Position numbers and translations under genes: made by a program
Notes under the pieces: generated by a model
Databases searched by the model: none
Seen by the model: the letters and a program-made list of their open reading frames with translations, nothing else
What the model was told of the DNA's origin: nothing
Part shown: positions 25,832 through 34,516 of the stretch, in pieces
How positions within the stretch are numbered: position 1 is the first letter of the stretch
Layout: each line of letters begins with the position of its first letter
Source: Reyranella sp. CPCC 100927
Lineage (GTDB): Bacteria; Pseudomonadota; Alphaproteobacteria; Reyranellales; Reyranellaceae
DNA: 64,000 nucleotides
NCBI RefSeq assembly: GCF_007859315.1
Contig: NZ_VOHA01000024.1
Location: 1-64,000, forward strand
Reading direction: 5' to 3'

Positions 25832-26389
25832 ATGACCCGATTGCCACCTCGGCCGCGTCCCTACGAGCCCGACATCGAGACGATGATGGACGGCATGCGC
25901 TTCGACGGTCCGGCGCCGCGACATCTCATGCAGGCGTTGGCCCATGCGCCCAAGTTCCTGATGCGTTTCCAGGCGATGGGCGGCACCTTGCTGTTCAGCG
26001 GCACGCTGCCGGCGCGCGAGCGCGAGATCGCCATCATGCGCACGGGCGCACGCACCGGCTCGGAATACGAGTGGGGCATGCATGTGCGGCTCTATCAGAA
26101 GCGCTGCGATCTGAGCGACGCGCAGATCCGGGCGACCCTGCACGGCAAGCCCGACGATCCGGTGTGGACGATGCGCGACACGCTGATCCTGCGTGCGGTT
26201 GACGAACTGCACGACACGTCGACAGTCTCGGACGCGCTGTGGACCGAGCTCGCAGCTCACTGGTCGCCCGAGCAACTGGTCGAGCTGGTCCTGACGATCG
26301 GCTACTACCACATGGCGGCGTTCTTCCTGAACGCGACGGGTGTGGCGCTTGAGGATGGTGCCGCGCGGTTCGCAGCCAAGGCAGAGTAG
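25832..26389 (+). CDS. Carboxymuconolactone decarboxylase family protein
   Basis: A 185-residue all-helical protein of the CMD/AhpD-like family. The conserved segment is RTGSEYEWGMHVRLYQKRCD with Glu/His; it lacks the CxxC of peroxidase-type members, so it is closer to the decarboxylase-like group. The start at 25832 follows the LacI operator and a weak GAAAGAG ribosome site. It is divergent from the lacI gene and probably repressed by it. The MmgE/PrpD gene follows after 54 bases. Confidence 0.85.
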   Translation: MTRLPPRPRPYEPDIETMMDGMRFDGPAPRHLMQALAHAPKFLMRFQAMGGTLLFSGTLPAREREIAIMRTGARTGSEYEWGMHVRLYQKRCDLSDAQIRATLHGKPDDPVWTMRDTLILRAVDELHDTSTVSDALWTELAAHWSPEQLVELVLTIGYYHMAAFFLNATGVALEDGAARFAAKAE

Positions 26390-26443
26390 CCGCGCGCGTC
26401 CACATCGGTCGTGCCACAATGACGGGCTCGGCAGGAGTCCGTC

Positions 26444-27850
26444 ATGAGCAGCTCAGCACCGCCCTTGTTGGCACACGCCACGCGCGATCTCGCACGCTTT
26501 GCGGCCGGCTTGCGATACGCCGACATTCCGGCGGCCGTCGTCGATCACATCAAGCTGAGCTTTCTCGACGGCCTGGGCGTATGCCTGCAGGGGGCGACCT
26601 TGCCATGGACCCGGATGGTGCGCGACCTCGTGCTGGAGGAGGGCGGCCATCCCATGGCTGCGCTGTGGGGCACGGGACGGCGCGCGTCGCTGGCGGGCGC
26701 CGTCCTGGTCAACAGCACCGCCGGCCACGCCTTCGAGATGGACGACATCCACAAGGAGTCGATCCTGCATCCGAACTCCCTGGCGGTGCCGGTGGCGCTC
26801 GCGCTGGCGGAGGCCGATCCGATGTTGACCGGCCGCGACATCGTGACGGCGCTGGTGGCAGGCTATGAAGTCGGGATCAGGATCGGCAATGCCGCGACGA
26901 CGGCCCTGTTCCTGAACGGGTTTCATCCGCAGGGAACGTCCGGCGCCTTTGTCGCCGCCGCTACGGCTGGCCGATTGCTCGGGCTGAATGCTGGACACCT
27001 GCAGCACGCGCTGGGAATCGCCGGATCGCTGGGTGCCGGGCTGATGGCGGCGCAGGAGGGCGCCATGGTCAAGCGCCTGCACGCCGGGCGCGCGGCGCAG
27101 AGCGGCCTCAACAGCGCCCTGCTGGCGCGCAAGGGCTTCACGGGTATCCCCGATGTGGTGGAGGCTGGCTACGGCGGTTTCCTGAGCGCGTTTGCGCGTA
27201 CACCCAACCCGGCGCGTCTCACCGACGGCTTGGCGACGGACTGGGAAGCCGCCAAGGTCGGCTTCAAGATGTACCCCAATGTCACGAGCATTCACGCTGC
27301 GCTCGATGCGTTGAAGGCGATCCTGATCGACGCGGGGTTGTTAGGCCGGGACATTGCCGCCGTCGATGTCGGCTGCGGCCACATGACGTTCGTGCATACG
27401 GCATGGACCTACAAGCCGACGGGCGTCACGGCGGCGCAGATGAACATGTACTATGGCCTGACCGTCATGGCGCTGCGCGGCGACTTGTCGGCAGCCGATT
27501 ATGTCGAGGACCGGCTCGCCGATCCGGCGGTGCTGGCCTTCATCCCCCGCATCACCGTCGCTATCGACGACGAGATCGAGGCGATGGGCGTCGCCTTTCG
27601 CCATGCCGCGCGGGTCACGGTGAGGACGGTGGATGGTCGCACCATCCGGCATGAGGTCCTGCAACGACGCGGCAGCCCGGAGAATGCCGTCGACCGCCGT
27701 GACATCGAGCGCAAGTTCCGCGGCAACGTGGATGCGCTGTTGACGCCCGCGGCGGCGGATCGACTGCAGGGCCTCGCGGCCGATCTGGAGAGCCTGCCGA
27801 ACGCCGCCGACATCTGCCGGATCCTGGCGGCGCCGGTTCGAGAGGCGTGA
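26444..27850 (+). CDS. MmgE/PrpD family protein
   Basis: A 468-residue member of the 2-methylcitrate dehydratase/iminodisuccinate epimerase superfamily. The helical domain includes VDHIKLSFLDGLGVCLQGA and the conserved FEMDDIHKESILHPNS stretch, where Asp/His line the active site. GMVKRLHAG-type sequence (GAMVKRLHAGRAAQSG) is also characteristic. AGGAG precedes the ATG. It is probably a dehydratase/isomerase for a small carboxylic acid taken up by the TctC-type receptor; this last point is inferred from proximity. Confidence 0.92.
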   Translation: MSSSAPPLLAHATRDLARFAAGLRYADIPAAVVDHIKLSFLDGLGVCLQGATLPWTRMVRDLVLEEGGHPMAALWGTGRRASLAGAVLVNSTAGHAFEMDDIHKESILHPNSLAVPVALALAEADPMLTGRDIVTALVAGYEVGIRIGNAATTALFLNGFHPQGTSGAFVAAATAGRLLGLNAGHLQHALGIAGSLGAGLMAAQEGAMVKRLHAGRAAQSGLNSALLARKGFTGIPDVVEAGYGGFLSAFARTPNPARLTDGLATDWEAAKVGFKMYPNVTSIHAALDALKAILIDAGLLGRDIAAVDVGCGHMTFVHTAWTYKPTGVTAAQMNMYYGLTVMALRGDLSAADYVEDRLADPAVLAFIPRITVAIDDEIEAMGVAFRHAARVTVRTVDGRTIRHEVLQRRGSPENAVDRRDIERKFRGNVDALLTPAAADRLQGLAADLESLPNAADICRILAAPVREA

Positions 27851-27853
27851 TCG

Positions 27854-28948
27854 TCAATCTCTCCACGCCGCCAGACCGGTCAGCATCTGATCGGTGATGG
27901 TGATCCCGTCGTTCAACGTCGCCTGGCGCCAGCTGCCGTCGTAGGGGCAGAAGGCGTCCATCATGTCGGCCTGCAGCATGGCGCGCAGGTCGGGATCGAG
28001 GTCGCTCTGGCGCCGCAGCCACTGATCGAGTCGCAACACGCGGCGCATGCCCAGGCCACGGGTGCCGAATTCGACCACGGCGCCGCACATCGGCCGGTCA
28101 CCCAGGAAGCGCTGCACGCCGTGAAACACCAGGCCGGTGTATTTCGGGTGCTCCATGCCGTGCGGGCGCACGCCGTCGATGTTCTCGCGACCCCACCACT
28201 GGCAGGCGCGCGCAAAGAGCGGGCCGCTCGGCTCGTTGAAGCTGAGGAAGAACGGCTTGCCGTAATCGCCGATGCCGGTGTGCCAGTCGATGAAAGCGAC
28301 ACGTTCGGCGCCGGCCAGCGTCTCGGCGACGACAGTCTCCAGCGTGTGGTTCGACCACTCGCGAGCGGTACCGCCGAAGATCAGCCCGTCGGGATGCCGA
28401 TACTGCCCACGCGCCAGGGTGTCGAACAGCACATCGGGTCCGTGCGCTGCGGTGAAGCGTTCCAGAGCCGCATCGACACGCGCGTTCTCGGCCTCGGTCC
28501 ACTGCGCCAGTACCAGATCGCCGTGCAAGGTCTCGTAGTGGCGGTTGTCGGGCGCGCCGTTGCTGCGATCGATGAAGTTGCGGTTGAGGTCAACGTTATT
28601 TTCGGTGGTGCGCGTGAAGTGGGCAAAGCCATAGGGGTTCAGCCCGTGCACCAGCACCACGCCAACTCCATCCGCCAGTTTGGCCGCACCGCCGCTCTTG
28701 AGCCAGCCGACCTGCACAGCCGAGCCGGAGAAACCTTCCTGGCCGTGGGTGCCGCTGACGATCAGCGCCTGCCGCGGCGCGCGGCGATCGCCAAAGCAGG
28801 CGACGTCGATGGCCAGCGGTCCGCCGTCCGGCGCCGTCTCCTCGGGGTGGGTGAAGGAACGGATGTCTCCCTGTGCAGCGCGCGCCGCCGCCAGGAACTT
28901 GCCTCGCGCGGTCTTGTAGGCCGCCGCGAAGCACTCGTGGTACTGCAT
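27854..28948 (-). CDS. DUF2817/M14-like zinc carboxypeptidase family hydrolase
   Basis: A 364-residue metallohydrolase. Zinc ligands are visible as His68 and Glu71 in SGTHGQEG and His223 in IDWHTGIGDYG. A catalytic Glu is likely in VVEFGTRGLG near residue 290. LVHGLNPYGFAH and DLNRNF are further M14 markers. There is no signal peptide, so it is cytoplasmic. GAGGGA precedes the ATG. It lies 18 bases downstream of the VOC gene on the same strand and probably shares its transcript. It might deacylate or cleave an amide; the substrate is unknown. Confidence 0.85.
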   Translation of the reverse strand: MQYHECFAAAYKTARGKFLAAARAAQGDIRSFTHPEETAPDGGPLAIDVACFGDRRAPRQALIVSGTHGQEGFSGSAVQVGWLKSGGAAKLADGVGVVLVHGLNPYGFAHFTRTTENNVDLNRNFIDRSNGAPDNRHYETLHGDLVLAQWTEAENARVDAALERFTAAHGPDVLFDTLARGQYRHPDGLIFGGTAREWSNHTLETVVAETLAGAERVAFIDWHTGIGDYGKPFFLSFNEPSGPLFARACQWWGRENIDGVRPHGMEHPKYTGLVFHGVQRFLGDRPMCGAVVEFGTRGLGMRRVLRLDQWLRRQSDLDPDLRAMLQADMMDAFCPYDGSWRQATLNDGITITDQMLTGLAAWRD

Positions 28949-28966
28949 GATCCCTCGACCAAAGGT

Positions 28967-29809
28967 TTACTGAATGAACTCCAGGGTGGCGTTGAATGCC
29001 TGCGCTGCCGGAACGACCAGTCGATCGTTGCCGTCGACCACGCCGGCGATGCCGCCGTCGCGCAGCGCCCGCGCCGATTTCGCCAGCGACGTCGTGCGCA
29101 ACGTCAGGCCCGCCATGTAGGCGGTACGACCCTCGGCATGGGGGCAGGCGTCGCCGAACTGGCGTCGCAGCGTTGGTTCATTGACGATATCGACGCGGGC
29201 GTTGCCGACGATCAACGCCTTGCCGCCGTCGATGTCGCGGACCAGTTCTGAACCGAACATGTCGGCATAGAGCCGTACCGCCGCGGCGGGGTCGGGCTCG
29301 ACGATCATGACGCGGGCGACGGCGACGACGCCGTTGGCGTGATGGCGCCACTCGTCGCGCCACACCAGATCGCGCGTGAAATGGTGGCAGAAATAGACGC
29401 GGCCGTAGGGCGGCACGCCGGCCTTCATGCGCACCGTGCGGAAGCGCGCGTCGCGGTCCTGGCCATCGATGCGCACCGGGCGCGTGAACTCGACGGGCGC
29501 ATCGATCGGCACGCCGGCGGTGCTGACGGCGGCATAGGTTGCCGCCGAATCCTCGCTGCCGAACACCAAGCCGTTCAGCCCGGTGGCATAGGTCAGCAGG
29601 TCGAGCCGGCCGCTGGTGGCCCCCTTGGGAACCGCGATCAGCTCGAGATAGTCGGTGCCGAACATCGCCAGATGGTTCATGGAACCCAGCGAATGATAGC
29701 CCCGTTCGGTGAGCGTGAAGCCCAGGCGGCGATAGGTCTCGGCGGCGCGGTCCATGTCGTCGCGTGCGTTGATCACCACATGATCCAATGTCGCTGCCGG
29801 TAAAGCCAT
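28967..29809 (-). CDS. Two-domain VOC family protein (glyoxalase-like)
   Basis: A 280-residue protein with two related VOC halves: TLDHVVINARDDMDRAAETY begins the first and VAVARVMIVEPDPAAAVRLY the second. MNHLAMFGTDYLELIAVP and YFCHHFTRDLVW carry plausible metal ligands, as in extradiol dioxygenase-like folds. The start at 29809 has GGGAGG upstream; the frame is open to 29911 without support. The 208-base gap to the next, divergent gene is relatively AT-rich and probably holds both promoters. Confidence 0.85.
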   Translation of the reverse strand: MALPAATLDHVVINARDDMDRAAETYRRLGFTLTERGYHSLGSMNHLAMFGTDYLELIAVPKGATSGRLDLLTYATGLNGLVFGSEDSAATYAAVSTAGVPIDAPVEFTRPVRIDGQDRDARFRTVRMKAGVPPYGRVYFCHHFTRDLVWRDEWRHHANGVVAVARVMIVEPDPAAAVRLYADMFGSELVRDIDGGKALIVGNARVDIVNEPTLRRQFGDACPHAEGRTAYMAGLTLRTTSLAKSARALRDGGIAGVVDGNDRLVVPAAQAFNATLEFIQ

Positions 29810-30017
29810 CTCGCCATCCTCCCAGGCCACGCTCACGCCATCACCATCGGCCATCGTGGCACGACGGACGCGCAAGAATTTCTCATCTTTCGTATCAAAC
29901 CTTTCAACCATGAAAAAATGTTCTACAGATCACCGCACTGTTAGGACGCCGCGCTGCCCATGGTGTTCGCTCCGGTCTAGACTGTTGCCATGAAGTCCTC
30001 ATCGAGGAGATATTGAC

Positions 30018-30878
30018 ATGGCATTGGGACGTCTTGGCGTTTGGTATCCAGTCGACCGGCTGGACGGGCCGGGATTGCGGACGCTGCTGAAACTGGTGGA
30101 AGGCAGCGGCTATTCGGCTTTCTGGTATCCCGAATCGGCGGGCTATGAATCGTTGGCTTTGGGCGGCTTCCTGCTGCAGAACAGCCAGCGGCTGATGGTC
30201 GGCAGTTCAATCGCGAATATCTATGCACGCGATCCCTATACGGCGCGCCGCGGGCTCGCGACTCTAAACGGTCTCTACGATAACCGCTTCATCCTGGGCC
30301 TGGGTGTGAGCCACATCCCCTTGGTCGAGGGCCTGCGCGGCCATCGCTACGACAAGCCGATTCCGGCGATGCGGGCCTATCTCGACGGCATCACCAAGGA
30401 TCAACGGGGCGCAGAGGACTGGCCGATCGTGCTGGCGGCGCTGCGGCCCAAGATGTTGGAACTGAGCGCCAAGCGGACGCGCGGGGCAGTGCCCTACAAC
30501 GTGACGCCCGAGCACACCGCGCAGGCGGCCAAGGTGCTGGGTCCGTCGAAGTGGCTGGCGGTCGAGCAGAAGGTCACCCTGGAGACTGACCAGACCAAGG
30601 CGCGCGCCCTGGGGCGCAAGGAGTTGGCGCGCTACCTGGTATTGCCGAACTACCGCAACAGCTGGCTGGAGCAGGGCTTCAGCGAAGACGAACTGGCCAA
30701 CGGTGGCAGCGACCGCTTCATCGATGCGATGGTGCTGTGGGGCGACGCCGATACCGTCAGGGCCGGACTGCGCCGGCACTTCGACGCCGGTGCCACGCAC
30801 CTGGCCATCCAGCCGGTGCACGCCGAGGGCGACATCGCCGCCCGCGACCGCATCCTCACGGCGCTGGCGGACACCTGA
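30018..30878 (+). CDS. F420-type LLM class oxidoreductase (TIGR03620-like)
   Basis: A 286-residue TIM-barrel flavin/deazaflavin oxidoreductase of the luciferase-like superfamily. GRLGVWYPVDRLDGPGLRTL and LEGSGYSAFWYPESAGYES are like the F420-dependent TIGR03620 subfamily. LNGLYDNRFILGLGVSH is the nucleotide-binding strand region. GAGGAGA lies 9 bases before the ATG. It is the first of a series of such enzymes on both sides of the F420 biosynthesis genes, which supports F420 rather than FMN as cofactor. Substrate unknown. Confidence 0.88.
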   Translation: MALGRLGVWYPVDRLDGPGLRTLLKLVEGSGYSAFWYPESAGYESLALGGFLLQNSQRLMVGSSIANIYARDPYTARRGLATLNGLYDNRFILGLGVSHIPLVEGLRGHRYDKPIPAMRAYLDGITKDQRGAEDWPIVLAALRPKMLELSAKRTRGAVPYNVTPEHTAQAAKVLGPSKWLAVEQKVTLETDQTKARALGRKELARYLVLPNYRNSWLEQGFSEDELANGGSDRFIDAMVLWGDADTVRAGLRRHFDAGATHLAIQPVHAEGDIAARDRILTALADT

Positions 30879-30904
30879 TTCCCTTTTCCCGCGCTGTCTT
30901 CTAC

Positions 30905-30929
30905 TTTCCCCTGCTTGCGGGGGAAGGTA
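30905..30929. repeat. Family C short hairpin
   Basis: TTTCCCCTGCTTGCGGGGGA AGG hairpin downstream of the oxidoreductase gene. Confidence 0.6.
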
Positions 30930-30947
30930 GAAGAACACCGCTCAAGT

Positions 30948-30994
30948 CCACATGCGATAGCCCTGCCCCCCGAGGGCAGGGCTATCGCATGTGG
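30948..30994. repeat. Perfect 21-bp inverted repeat (hairpin)
   Basis: Arms 30948-30968 (CCACATGCGATAGCCCTGCC plus C) and 30974-30994 are exact reverse complements around a 5-base CCCGA loop. There is no following T-run on either strand, so it is not a standard intrinsic terminator. Unlike repeat families A-D, no second copy was seen. Confidence 0.9.
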
Positions 30995-31674
30995 CCCGAG
31001 GGTGTTGGCTCAAGCCGCAGCAACACATGCCGGGGGCGCGCCGTTCCGTGGCGCGTCATGGCTTGCGCTACCGCGCGCGAGACAACGACGAAGTCGCGAT
31101 GAGTGTCGCGAGAATTTTTCTGTGAAGTCGATTTTTGGACTCTTGTCCACGCCGCACATGGCGCTGTAGACGGCCGGAAGGTCGCGTCCTCGCCGCCGGA
31201 GGTATCGGGCGTTTCGTGGGCCCCGCGTCATGGGGCAAAGCCGCCGCCGGGCTCGACGGGCGTTTCGGCCGCCACCGTTACAGGCACACAGAATGATCCG
31301 CTGCCGCCCCCCTGATTCGGCAGGCCCTTCATCCAGCGTCCCGCAGCCGAACCGATGCATGGACTTCCGCAATTTCCGCAACCCCTATTGCGTCTCGCCG
31401 AGGGCTTTCTGTCGCGTTTCTGTCAGGTCAAGAGAATCGGCTCACGCCTTGGAATCGCTGCCATCAGGCGTTTCTGTCGCTTCTGTCACCGTGGTCGCAG
31501 CCACACTCATTTCCCGGGAGCGTGGGCGTCCCGCCCGCTCATGTCAGGCGAAAGCGAAGCTTTCGCCTGATGCGGGCCAGAGGTCCGCACTCCCACGAAC
31601 GTCGCTTCGCTCGCGACAACAGCGAAATCGCGATGAGATGTGTGAATCCGACAGCAGCGAAGCTGGGGAGTATC
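30995..31674. other. Gene-poor interval with flanking imperfect direct repeats
   Basis: No convincing gene. A 23-bp segment starting GACAACGACGAAGTCGCG (31081-31103) recurs with three mismatches at 31615-31637. Between them are several TTTCTGTC phrases (31410-31490), an AATTTTTCTGTGAAG stretch and family A copy 4. Open frames here have no recognisable domains and unnatural composition. It may be a decayed gene or remnant of an insertion. Confidence 0.5.
31516..31594. repeat. Interspersed palindromic repeat, family A copy 4
   Basis: GGGAGCGTGGGCGTCCCGCC left arm with a GGCGAAAGC/GCTTTCGCC internal hairpin; the right arm has decayed (AGGTCCGCACTCCC). Confidence 0.75.
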
Positions 31675-32562
31675 TCACAGCAGATCAGCAACGGCGTTGT
31701 GGTAGCGGCGCAGCGCATCGACGTGTTCGGCCATGGTGCGGCCGGCCATGCGCTTGTGGTGGTAGCCGCCGTAGGCGTTGTGCAGGGTGATGTGGGTTAC
31801 GCCGGCCTTCTTCCAGTAGAGGAATTCCTCGCGCCACTGGGCTTCGGCGCCGGTGGCCGTCGACGTCCACACCTCGATCCCGACGCTCTTGGGGTCGCGG
31901 CCTTCCTCGGCGGTATAGCGGCGCAGTGTATCGAACGCGGCCAGTGCGTCGTCGCCCGGCGGATGTGCCAGCATCATCCAGCCGTCGCCCCATTTGGCGG
32001 TTCGGCGCAGGGTGACGTCCATGTGGCCCCCGAACCACAGCGGGATCGTGCCGTGCGGCGGTCGCGGGTTGATGCCGGCATCGGGGATGGTGTGCCAGGC
32101 GCCTTTGACGTCGACGAAGGGCTGCGACCACAGCGCCTGCATCACCGTGACCTGTTCCTCGGACCGCTTGCCACGATTGCGGAAGTTCTCGTTCAGGCCG
32201 ACGAATTCCACCTCGTTCCAGCCCACGCCGATGCCGAACCGGAAGCGGCCACCGCTCAGCACAGCGAGGCTTGCGGCCTGCTTGGCCGCCAGCACCGTCT
32301 GCCGCTGCGGCAGGATCAGCACCTGTGTCGACAACTCGGCCCTGGTCGTGCTGGCGGCGATGAAGGCGAACAGCACGAAGGGGTCGTGATACAGGCTCGA
32401 CGCCGTCGTGCGGCCCGTGGCCGTGGCCGGGTTGCTGCCCAGCACGTGGTCGGGCAGGGACAGGCCGTCATAACCGGTGTCTTCGGCAATCTGCGCGAAT
32501 TCGCGCACGACGGCAGGCTCGCCGCCGATATCGCCCAGCGGCATTGCAACATCCAGATGCAT
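31675..32562 (-). CDS. F420-type LLM class oxidoreductase (TIGR03619-like)
   Basis: A 295-residue luciferase-like TIM barrel. MHLDVAMPLGDIGGEPAVVR and DGLSLPDHVLG at the N-terminus, LSGGRFRFGIGVGWNEVEF in the middle and IPLWFGGHMDVTLRRTAKWG after residue 165 match the TIGR03619 group, many of which use F420. It is divergent from fgd with about 113 bases between the starts. Substrate unknown. Confidence 0.88.
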   Translation of the reverse strand: MHLDVAMPLGDIGGEPAVVREFAQIAEDTGYDGLSLPDHVLGSNPATATGRTTASSLYHDPFVLFAFIAASTTRAELSTQVLILPQRQTVLAAKQAASLAVLSGGRFRFGIGVGWNEVEFVGLNENFRNRGKRSEEQVTVMQALWSQPFVDVKGAWHTIPDAGINPRPPHGTIPLWFGGHMDVTLRRTAKWGDGWMMLAHPPGDDALAAFDTLRRYTAEEGRDPKSVGIEVWTSTATGAEAQWREEFLYWKKAGVTHITLHNAYGGYHHKRMAGRTMAEHVDALRRYHNAVADLL

Positions 32563-32675
32563 GGGTTGCGTCCTCTCTATGAGGTGGTTCCAGAGCGCCG
32601 CTCAGTCTATAGACTGCGGCCCCGGAGGCCAGGGTCGCGGGGCACAGGTCGCGACGGGCGAGGGAGTACGTCATC

Positions 32676-33680
32676 GTGCTGAAACTCGGATACAAGGCGT
32701 CGGCTGAGCAGTTCGCGCCGGGCGCATTGCTCGACTTTTCCACTCTGGCCGAAACGGCGGGTTTCGACTCGGTGTTCGTCAGCGACCACTTCCAGCCGTG
32801 GAAGCACAACGACGGCCATGCGCCGTCATCGCTGGCCTGGCTGGGCGCGCTGGGCGCCCGCACGTCGCGCGTGGTCATCGGTACCAGCGTGCTGACGCCG
32901 ACCTTCCGCTACCATCCCTCCATCGTGGCCCAGGTGTTCGGTACCTTGGGCGCCATGTTCCCCGGCCGCGTGGTGCTGGGCATCGGCACCGGCGAATCGC
33001 TGAACGAGGTGCCGGCCACCGGCGCGCCGTGGCCCGAGTTCAAGGAACGTTTCGCGCGCCTGCGCGAGGCGGTGACCCTGATCCGCACCCTGTGGCGCGA
33101 CGAGCGGGTGAGCTTCGAGGGCCAGTACTATCGCACCGAGAAGGCGACGATCTACGATCGCCCGGCGACGCCGGTGCCGATCTATGTCGCGGCGGCGGGC
33201 GCGCTGGTGGCGAAATACGCCGGCCGTACCGCCGACGGCTTCATCTGCACCAGCGGCAAGGATCCCAAGCTCTACACCGAGACCTTGCTGCCCAAGGTGG
33301 CCGAGGGTGTCGCCGAGACGGCGGGCAAGGAAGCCACATATGACCGCATGATCGAGGTGAAGGTGTCGTTCGACACCGACCGCGAGCGCGCGCTGCAGGA
33401 CACGCGGCACTGGGCGGCGCTGGCGCTGTCGGCCGAGGAGAAGATGTCGGTCGAGGATCCGGCCGAGATGGAGCGCCTGGCCAATGCGCTGCCGCTGGAG
33501 CGCGCCGCCAGCCGCTGGATCGTCTCCAGCGATCCCGACGAGCAGGTCGAGAAGATCGCGACCTACGTCAATCTCGGCTTCCGGCATCTGGTGTTCCACG
33601 CCCCGGGGCCGGACCAGCCGCGGTTCCTGAAGCTCTACGGCGAACAGGTGTTGCCGCGCCTGCGCAAGCGTTTCGGCTGA
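32676..33680 (+). CDS. fgd: F420-dependent glucose-6-phosphate dehydrogenase
   Basis: A 334-residue LLM enzyme that oxidises glucose 6-phosphate and reduces F420. Aligned by eye to remembered Mycobacterium FGD1, the N-terminus [14 protein letters not shown] is near-identical. The active-site His38 and Trp42 (SDHFQPWKH) and Glu107 (GTGESLNE) match FGD1 His40, Trp44 and Glu109. The sugar-phosphate ligands Thr192 and Lys195 (ICTSGK), Lys256 (SAEEKMS) and Arg280 ([12 protein letters not shown]) match Thr195, Lys198, Lys259 and Arg283. It begins with GTG after AGGGAG. It heads the row fgd-cofE-cofD-cofC and would keep F420 reduced for the neighbouring oxidoreductases. Confidence 0.93.
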   Translation: MLKLGYKASAEQFAPGALLDFSTLAETAGFDSVFVSDHFQPWKHNDGHAPSSLAWLGALGARTSRVVIGTSVLTPTFRYHPSIVAQVFGTLGAMFPGRVVLGIGTGESLNEVPATGAPWPEFKERFARLREAVTLIRTLWRDERVSFEGQYYRTEKATIYDRPATPVPIYVAAAGALVAKYAGRTADGFICTSGKDPKLYTETLLPKVAEGVAETAGKEATYDRMIEVKVSFDTDRERALQDTRHWAALALSAEEKMSVEDPAEMERLANALPLERAASRWIVSSDPDEQVEKIATYVNLGFRHLVFHAPGPDQPRFLKLYGEQVLPRLRKRFG

Positions 33681-33748
33681 TGGTGATGGCATCTGTCTTC
33701 CTTCGCTTCACTGAGGACGGCAGTGTGTTGGGTCCATAGGTCGCGCAC

Positions 33749-34516
33749 ATGAGTCCAATGACATCCGTCCAGCTCCTGGCACTGCCCGGCATCCCCATGG
33801 TGCAGGCAGGCGATGACCTTGCGGCGCTGATCGACGCAGGCCTGAAGCGCGCCGGCCTGACGCTGCAGGCGGGTGATGTGCTGGTGGTGGCGCAGAAGAT
33901 CGTGTCCAAGGCGGAAGGACGCCTGATCGATCTCGCGACCGTTACGCCGTCGGCCGAAGCTGCGACGCTGGCGGCCGAAGTGCAGAAGGACCCGCGCGTC
34001 ATCGAGCTGATCCTGTCGGAATCGGTGCGCGTGGTGCGCGCGAGGCCAGGGCTGGTGATCACCCAGCATCGCCTGGGCTTCGTCATGGCCAATGCCGGTG
34101 TCGATCAGTCCAACGTCGACTCGACGGATGCAGCGCCCAAGGCACTGTTGTTGCCGCGCGATCCTGATGGCAGCGCCGAGGCATTGCGCGTCCGCCTTGG
34201 CGGTGGTGTGCCGATCGGCGTGATCATCAATGACAGTTTCGGTCGCGCCTGGCGGCGCGGCACCGTGGGCGTGGCGATCGGCGCCGCTGGCCTGCCGGCG
34301 CTGCTCGACCTGCGTGGCACACCCGATCTGTTCGGCCGCGCGCTGCAGGTGACCATCACCGGCTTCGCCGACGAGATCGCAGCCGCTGCCTCGCTGGTGA
34401 TGGGACAGGCCGACGAAGCGCAGCCCGTGGTGCTGGTGCGCGGTCTTACCTGGAATGCGCCGTCGACATCGGTGGTCGAGTTGGTGCGGCCGCCGGCGGA
34501 GGATCTGTTTCAATGA
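33749..34516 (+). CDS. cofE: Coenzyme F420-0:L-glutamate ligase
   Basis: A 255-residue CofE, adding L-glutamates to F420-0 with GTP. The GDVLVVAQKIVSKAEGRLID segment, ESVRVVRARPGLVITQHRLGFVMANAGVDQSNV and INDSFGRAWRRGTVGVAIG are family signatures. It is a single-domain form: the C-terminal FMN reductase domain of mycobacterial FbiB is absent. ATG 33749 is used, with a second at 33758. Its stop overlaps the cofD start (ATGA), so they are translated together. Confidence 0.94.
   Translation: MSPMTSVQLLALPGIPMVQAGDDLAALIDAGLKRAGLTLQAGDVLVVAQKIVSKAEGRLIDLATVTPSAEAATLAAEVQKDPRVIELILSESVRVVRARPGLVITQHRLGFVMANAGVDQSNVDSTDAAPKALLLPRDPDGSAEALRVRLGGGVPIGVIINDSFGRAWRRGTVGVAIGAAGLPALLDLRGTPDLFGRALQVTITGFADEIAAAASLVMGQADEAQPVVLVRGLTWNAPSTSVVELVRPPAEDLFQ

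Noticed and set aside
30948-30994. Reading the perfect hairpin as an intrinsic terminator
   Set aside because: Neither side has a run of T, and it lies 70 bases beyond the stop codon after another hairpin.
31010-31381. Possible small gene of 123 codons on the minus strand
   Set aside because: No ribosome site, no recognisable fold and an unusual composition. I left the interval as gene-poor.
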